Source: Paludibacteraceae bacterium (lineage in GTDB: Bacteria; Bacteroidota; Bacteroidia; Bacteroidales; Paludibacteraceae). Taken from it: a stretch of 10,274 nucleotides of DNA. The notes under the pieces are model-generated. The model did not search any database. It worked only from the letters and a program-made list of their open reading frames with translations, and had not been told where the DNA came from. A program made the position numbers and the translations under genes. Each line of letters begins with the position of its first letter. The first letter of the stretch is position 1. Of the stretch, positions 6,609-10,274 are shown one piece after another. The stretch is taken from contig JALNVE010000095.1 of assembly GCA_023227695.1 (NCBI GenBank), forward strand, positions 1 to 10,274, given 5' to 3'.

Positions 6609-7871
6609 ATGAAGGCTTTGATGTTTGGTTGGGAATTTCCTCCCCATATTTTGGGTGGTCTCGGAACGGCAAGTTACGGACTTACCAAAGGTATGTCTTT
6701 GCAGAACGACATGGACATTACGTTTATGTTGCCAAAGCCATGGGGAGATGAAGACCAGAGCTTCCTGAAGATTGTGAGTGCCAATAAGGTGCCTATTGTG
6801 TGGAGAGAGCCTGAATGGAATTACTTGAATTCGGAGTTGAACGGACAAATGACAACGGATCAGTATTATCATTACCGTAACTGCATCCGTGAGGATAATA
6901 ATCACATAGGAACCAATGGTATTGGTTCGGTAGAGTTTTCTGGACGTTATCCAGACAATCTATTTGAAGAAATTCATAATTATGATGCGGTTGCAGGTGT
7001 TGTATGCCGCGCGTTGGATTTTGATGTTATCCACTCGCATGATTGGTTGACTTATCCTGCCGGCATCCATGCTAAACATGTGACAGGTAAACCGTTGATC
7101 ATCCATGTTCACGCTACTGATTTTGACCGTAGCCGTGGAAATGTGAATCCTGGCGTTTACGCGATAGAGAAGCGAGGTATGGATGAGGCTGACCACATCC
7201 TCACCGTAAGTGATTTGACCCGTGATACGGTCATATACCGTTATCATATAGACCCTGCAAAGGTGACAACCGTACACAATGCGGTAGCGCCTATCAGCAA
7301 GGAGATCGAGGCTATACAGCCTAAGCGCGGAACAAAGGACAAGGTGGTCACCTTCTTAGGCCGTATCACTATGCAGAAAGGTCCTGAGTATTTTGTGGAA
7401 GCTGCTTACAGAGTTTTGCAGCGCACCAACAATGTACGTTTCGTTATGGCAGGTAGCGGTGATATGATGAACAAGATGATCCGTCATGCGGCCTATCGCC
7501 ACATCTCGGATAAGTTCCATTTTACAGGTTTTTTGAAAGGTCAGGAGGTTCACGAAATGTTGAGGTCGAGCGATGTTTACATCATGCCTTCTGTTTCTGA
7601 ACCGTTCGGTATTTCACCATTGGAGGCGATGCAGGTGGGGGTTCCTACTATCATCTCCAAACAGTCGGGTTGTGCCGAAATTTTGAATAATGCCATTAAG
7701 GTTGACTATTGGGATATTGATGCTATGGCAGATGCCATCTATTCTATCATCACCTATCCAGCCATGTCTGATTTGTTGAAGACAGAGGGAAAGAATGAGG
7801 TGGATGAGATAAAATGGGAGTATGCCGCATTGAAGGTCCGCAAGGTCTACGATATGGTTTTGCGCAGATAA
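6609..7871 (+). CDS. Glycogen-synthase-type glycosyltransferase (GT4/GT5-like, GT-B fold)
   Basis: This 420-residue retaining glycosyltransferase resembles the glycogen synthases that accompany GH133 and GH57 genes in Bacteroidales. It should transfer glucose from a nucleotide sugar to a growing alpha-1,4-glucan in the cytoplasm. The N-terminal Rossmann domain has the acceptor/donor loop GWEFPPHILGGLGTASYGL (residues 7-25) and HSHDWLTYPAGIHAKH (142-157). The C-terminal domain has FLGRITMQKGPEYF (249-262, with Arg252 and Lys257 as likely phosphate contacts), MAGSGD (280-285) and the E-x7-E motif EPFGISPLE (Glu331 and Glu339). All blocks I know for the family look intact, unlike those in its two neighbours. 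A TTG two codons upstream (6603) is open but less likely than the ATG. Spacing is 28 bp after the debrancher and 40 bp before the GH57 gene. Whether the donor is ADP- or UDP-glucose cannot be read from the sequence. Confidence 0.9.
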   Translation: MKALMFGWEFPPHILGGLGTASYGLTKGMSLQNDMDITFMLPKPWGDEDQSFLKIVSANKVPIVWREPEWNYLNSELNGQMTTDQYYHYRNCIREDNNHIGTNGIGSVEFSGRYPDNLFEEIHNYDAVAGVVCRALDFDVIHSHDWLTYPAGIHAKHVTGKPLIIHVHATDFDRSRGNVNPGVYAIEKRGMDEADHILTVSDLTRDTVIYRYHIDPAKVTTVHNAVAPISKEIEAIQPKRGTKDKVVTFLGRITMQKGPEYFVEAAYRVLQRTNNVRFVMAGSGDMMNKMIRHAAYRHISDKFHFTGFLKGQEVHEMLRSSDVYIMPSVSEPFGISPLEAMQVGVPTIISKQSGCAEILNNAIKVDYWDIDAMADAIYSIITYPAMSDLLKTEGKNEVDEIKWEYAALKVRKVYDMVLRR

Positions 7872-7911
7872 ATAGTGATTTTGTAAGAAGTTTAATCGTT
7901 AAGCATAGATA

Positions 7912-9291
7912 ATGAAGTCAGTTTGTTTCTATTTTCAGGTACATCAGCCTTTCCGTTTGAGAAGGTATCGCTTTTTCGATATTGGTAGTGACCATTACTA
8001 TTATGATGACTACAATAACGAAGAGATCATCAAACGTATTGCTGAACGTAGTTACCTTCCAGCCAATAAGACTATCCTTAAGATGATTAAGGATACAAAT
8101 GGTGCGTTCAAGGTTGCGTTCTCCATCTCCGGCGTTGCGTTAGAGCAGTTGGAGCTGTACGTTCCGGAGGTTGTGGACAGTTTTCGTGAGTTGGCTAAAA
8201 CAGGTTGCGTTGAATTCTTGGCAGAGACATACGCTCACTCTTTATCGTCTGTATGGGACAATGACGAGTTCGAGTTGCAGGTGAAAGAGCATGCCAAGAA
8301 AATTCAGAGCTTGTTTGGCGTTAAACCAACTGTGTTCAGAAATACAGAGCTCATCTATTCCGATGAAATCGGCGAGCGTGTTGTGAACATGGGTTTCAAA
8401 GGTATGTTGACCGAAGGAGCTAAGCACGTATTGGGTTGGAAGAGCCCTAACTACGTTTACTGCTGCGCCAACAATCCGAGATTAAAATTGTTACTGAAAA
8501 ATTTCAAACTGAGTGACGATATTACATTCCGTTTTTCGGATTGGGGATGGGACCAGTTCCCTCTTACTGCCAATAAATTCTTGGATTGGATTGCCGCTAC
8601 TCCTCCAGATGAGAACGTCATCAATCTCTTCATGAACTACGAGACATTCGGCGAGATACAGGGCGAAAATACTGGTATCTTTGAGTTTTTGAAGGCCTTG
8701 CCTGCATTTGCAGCTCAGCGTAACATCAAATTTGCTACGCCTTCTGAGATCTTTGACCGCCAGAAACCTATTGACAGCATTAACGTGCCTTACCCTATCT
8801 CTTGGGCAGATGAGGAGCGCGATTTGTCAGCATGGTTGGGTAACGAATTACAGAAGGAGACTTTCAATAAGTTGAATGGCATCGGCGAACGCGTACGTAT
8901 GTGCAAGAACCGTAAAATTCTTCAGGATTGGTATTACCTTCAGACAAGCGACCATCTCTACTATATGAGTACAAAGCATTTTTCTGATGGTGCCGTTCAT
9001 AGCCATTACAGCCCGTATGATTCGCCTTACGAGGCTTTCATGAACTTCATGAATGTATTGAGCGATTTCATTGACCGTGTCAATTCTAAATTCCCTGAGG
9101 ATGTCGATAACGAGGAGCTTAACTCGCTTACTCTGACCATCAACGCTCAAGAGGAGTTGATCAACAAACTGACAAAGGAGAACAAAAAGTTGAAGGAAGA
9201 GTTGAAAACCTCTTCATCTGTTGAGGCTAAGATTTCTGCTCCAACTACAAAGAGAAAAACAAAGACTGCTTCTATAAAGAAGACCGTGTGA
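7912..9291 (+). CDS. GH57 alpha-amylase-like protein lacking the acid/base Asp, with coiled-coil tail
   Basis: This 459-residue protein has the GH57 (beta/alpha)7-barrel pattern: FQVHQPF (motif 1, residues 8-14), VEFLAETYAHSLSSV (motif 2, 100-114), FRNTELIYSDEIG (motif 3, 142-154, nucleophile Glu146) and MNYETFGE (motif 4, 241-248). Conserved LSAWLGNELQ (305-314) and LQTSDHLYYMSTKHFSDG (343-360) follow. In active GH57 enzymes motif 4 is D-x-E-x-F-G, and its first Asp is the acid/base. Here that residue is Asn242 (codon AAC, 8635-8637), and the usual E-H-Q-W after it is EIQG. GH57 alpha-amylase-like proteins with incomplete catalytic residues are known, so hydrolytic activity is doubtful. Residues 401-432 form a leucine-zipper-like coiled coil, followed by a Lys-rich tail (440-459). 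No signal peptide is seen, so it is cytoplasmic. It is the third gene of the glucan operon. Confidence 0.9.
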   Translation: MKSVCFYFQVHQPFRLRRYRFFDIGSDHYYYDDYNNEEIIKRIAERSYLPANKTILKMIKDTNGAFKVAFSISGVALEQLELYVPEVVDSFRELAKTGCVEFLAETYAHSLSSVWDNDEFELQVKEHAKKIQSLFGVKPTVFRNTELIYSDEIGERVVNMGFKGMLTEGAKHVLGWKSPNYVYCCANNPRLKLLLKNFKLSDDITFRFSDWGWDQFPLTANKFLDWIAATPPDENVINLFMNYETFGEIQGENTGIFEFLKALPAFAAQRNIKFATPSEIFDRQKPIDSINVPYPISWADEERDLSAWLGNELQKETFNKLNGIGERVRMCKNRKILQDWYYLQTSDHLYYMSTKHFSDGAVHSHYSPYDSPYEAFMNFMNVLSDFIDRVNSKFPEDVDNEELNSLTLTINAQEELINKLTKENKKLKEELKTSSSVEAKISAPTTKRKTKTASIKKTV

Positions 9292-9320
9292 TTTTTTCCG
9301 ATTGTCAGGGTGTTTTAAAA

Positions 9321-9336
9321 AAAGGAGAAGTCCTTT
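9321..9336 (+). other. Small hairpin between the GH57 and small-protein genes
   Basis: AAAGGA (9321-9326) pairs with TCCTTT (9331-9336) around a GAAG loop and is followed by an A/T-rich run. It lies 30 bp after the GH57 stop and 21 bp before the next ATG. The stem is only 6 bp with two G-C pairs, so at most it would be a weak, leaky terminator or a processing site. The GGAG inside it is too far from the ATG to act as an ordinary ribosome site. Confidence 0.3.
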
Positions 9337-9356
9337 AAATTTTAAAATTGGATAGT

Positions 9357-9827
9357 ATGCGTGGGCTTTTATTACTTATCTCGTTGTTCCTCGGTTTATC
9401 CGTGTTCGCAGAGGATAATAATCTGACCTCTTCCGATTGGAAGATAAAGAAGATCACTTGCGATGTTGTCTCTTCAGACCCTTCCAAACAGTCGTCGTTG
9501 GATAGCTGTTTGTCGTATCTGCGAAAAGACACAGTAAGTGAGAAAGATGAATTCATCTATTCTTTTACAGATTCGACCATGGAGAGAACGAACAACAACA
9601 ATGAGGATGTTTGGTCCTATAAGTTGCTAGGAGACAAAATGATTGTTGAATTAGGAATGGGTAGGGTTTACATTTTTAATTACAAAGTGGATTCTGATAC
9701 CACTTTAGTATTGGAGATGAGTAAGCAAATCTTTATGCTTTCTGAATTTGCACCGAAAGACAAATCCATGAAAGACCTTATAAAATCAGTCTCTCTTAAA
9801 TATTATTTTAACAAGATAGAACCGTGA
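9357..9827 (+). CDS. Small secreted protein of unknown function, possibly lipocalin-like
   Basis: This 156-residue product starts with a clear signal peptide (residues 1-18, MRGLLLLISLFLGLSVFA) with probable cleavage before Glu19. There is no lipobox cysteine, so a periplasmic or otherwise exported soluble protein is expected. The mature part is polar and seems beta-rich. Its order (Trp near the N-terminus at 28, a phenylalanine/tyrosine strand at 66-70, WSYKLLGDKMIVEL at 86-99, then YIFNYKV and TTLVLEMS) recalls the small lipocalin-like domains of Bacteroidota. That match is by impression only. Cys35 and Cys51 might form a disulfide. A TTG three codons earlier (9348) is open but the ATG fits the signal peptide better. 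It follows the cytoplasmic GH57 gene by 65 bp on the same strand and is closed by its own terminator. Its role beside a glucan operon is not evident, and it may be transcribed separately. Confidence 0.75.
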   Translation: MRGLLLLISLFLGLSVFAEDNNLTSSDWKIKKITCDVVSSDPSKQSSLDSCLSYLRKDTVSEKDEFIYSFTDSTMERTNNNNEDVWSYKLLGDKMIVELGMGRVYIFNYKVDSDTTLVLEMSKQIFMLSEFAPKDKSMKDLIKSVSLKYYFNKIEP

Positions 9828-9854
9828 TTATATTTCTCAACGATTAAAAAACAG

Positions 9855-9889
9855 AAATTCCGAAGAGTCATCTCCGGAATTTTTTTTTC
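9855..9889 (+). terminator. Intrinsic terminator after the small secreted protein
   Basis: AAATTCCG (9855-9862) pairs with CGGAATTT (9875-9882). Inside it GAG (9865-9867) pairs with CTC (9872-9874) around a TCAT loop, leaving a two-A bulge. The stem runs directly into a T tract ending at 9889. It lies 27 bp past the stop codon and closes the plus-strand cluster. Confidence 0.85.
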
Positions 9890-10274
9890 TGTGTCCTGAG
9901 AAGAAACCAATCATACCATTTGTTTTATGTTCACAGATGTCAATCCCAAAAGGTGATCAAGTGCAAAGGCCGGTAGGTGTGTTGAATTTAGGATAAATCT
10001 CAAAAACATTTGTACGCGATCAGATAATATGATTATCCGATTGTTTGTCCTCTCTGAACGTGCCCTACTTTTTCCTTTCATCTGGAATTTCTTATTTCGG
10101 GCTGAAGGGTAGGGTGCTCAAAAGATGGGTCAGTTTAGTATTCCAAAACGAGATGCCGTTCACTAATGTGCTACAGCCGACCCCGAAGGTGGTCGAATAT
10201 TTGTAGCTTTAGGTTGATTGGTTGACCCCCGACCCTGAAGGGGTCGCATGTTCCAGCGCAAACAAGGCTTGGAA
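9890..10274. other. Non-coding right flank
   Basis: No convincing gene is present on either strand. A 15-bp interrupted palindrome GATAAT-atg-ATTATC lies at 10023-10037. CCCTAC (10063-10068) and GTAGGG (10109-10114) could pair across 40 nt. The last 100 bp are the GC-rich REP-like hairpins listed separately, which reach the end of the window. Confidence 0.55.
10177..10246. repeat. REP-like hairpin pair at window end
   Basis: Two related hairpins lie about 52 bp apart. The first is CGACC (10178-10182) with GGTCG (10191-10195), with extra CC/GG pairing around GAA. The second is CGACCC (10230-10235) with GGGTCG (10241-10246). Both share the core cgaccc-nGAAgg-ggtcg. Between them a GTAG tetranucleotide (10203-10206) precedes a wobble-paired stem (GGTTGA 10212-10217 with TTGACC 10222-10227). 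A GTAG/GGAG foot next to a hairpin is the hallmark of REP elements mobilised by RAYT-type (REP-associated tyrosine) transposases. No such transposase is in the window. The hairpins are seen directly; the REP class is inference. Confidence 0.55.

Noticed and set aside
6570..6905. 111-codon minus-strand frame across the debrancher-glycosyltransferase junction
   Set aside because: Antisense to the conserved N-terminus of the glycosyltransferase; no domain or start signal.
1..10274. CRISPR array, tRNA or rRNA genes
   Set aside because: No regularly spaced repeat series beyond two copies was seen, and no cloverleaf-like or rRNA-like stretch was recognised in the spacers.

Overview
The window looks like a chromosomal segment from a member of the Bacteroidota, most likely order Bacteroidales. 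The grounds are the close family resemblance of the glycogen-type gene triplet to the set found in Bacteroides relatives, the AT-rich spacers, the rarity of Shine-Dalgarno sequences, one perfect match to the Bacteroides-type -7 box (TAnnTTTG), and REP-like hairpin repeats at the right edge. The sequence does not allow a genus call.

Layout. Positions 1-549 are non-coding and AT-rich; they carry two copies of a 16-bp direct repeat near the left edge. A minus-strand operon follows (transcribed from about 2924 down to 623): a membrane-anchored neutral zinc metallopeptidase, a BadF/BadG-type N-acetylglucosamine-kinase-like protein, and the ribosome maturation factor RimM. The last two overlap by 4 bp (ATGA), and a strong intrinsic terminator lies at 547-588. 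A divergent, AT-rich spacer of about 400 bp contains a small GC-rich double hairpin. It separates this operon from a plus-strand alpha/beta hydrolase of the monoacylglycerol lipase/lysophospholipase type (3322-4275).

After a 364-bp spacer comes a tight plus-strand triplet typical of intracellular glycogen/alpha-glucan metabolism in Bacteroidales: a GH133 glycogen-debranching-enzyme homologue (4640-6580), a GT4/GT5-like glycogen-synthase-type glycosyltransferase (6609-7871) and a GH57 alpha-amylase-like protein (7912-9291). None has a signal peptide, so all should be cytoplasmic. A small secreted protein of unknown function follows (9357-9827), closed by an intrinsic terminator. The last 450 bp are non-coding and end in REP-like hairpins that run to the window edge.

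The most interesting signal is in the triplet. The glycosyltransferase looks fully conserved, but both hydrolase partners lack residues expected in their active sites. The debrancher reads TWMN instead of TWMD and has several other altered active-site blocks. The GH57 protein has Asn242 where the acid/base Asp of the D-x-E-x-F-G motif belongs. Independent loss of the proton-donor carboxylate in both partners suggests that this locus encodes a synthase with two non-hydrolytic glucan-binding or scaffolding partners. The GH57 protein also carries a leucine-zipper-like coiled coil and a basic tail. Family consensus motifs are quoted from memory; no alignment was run.
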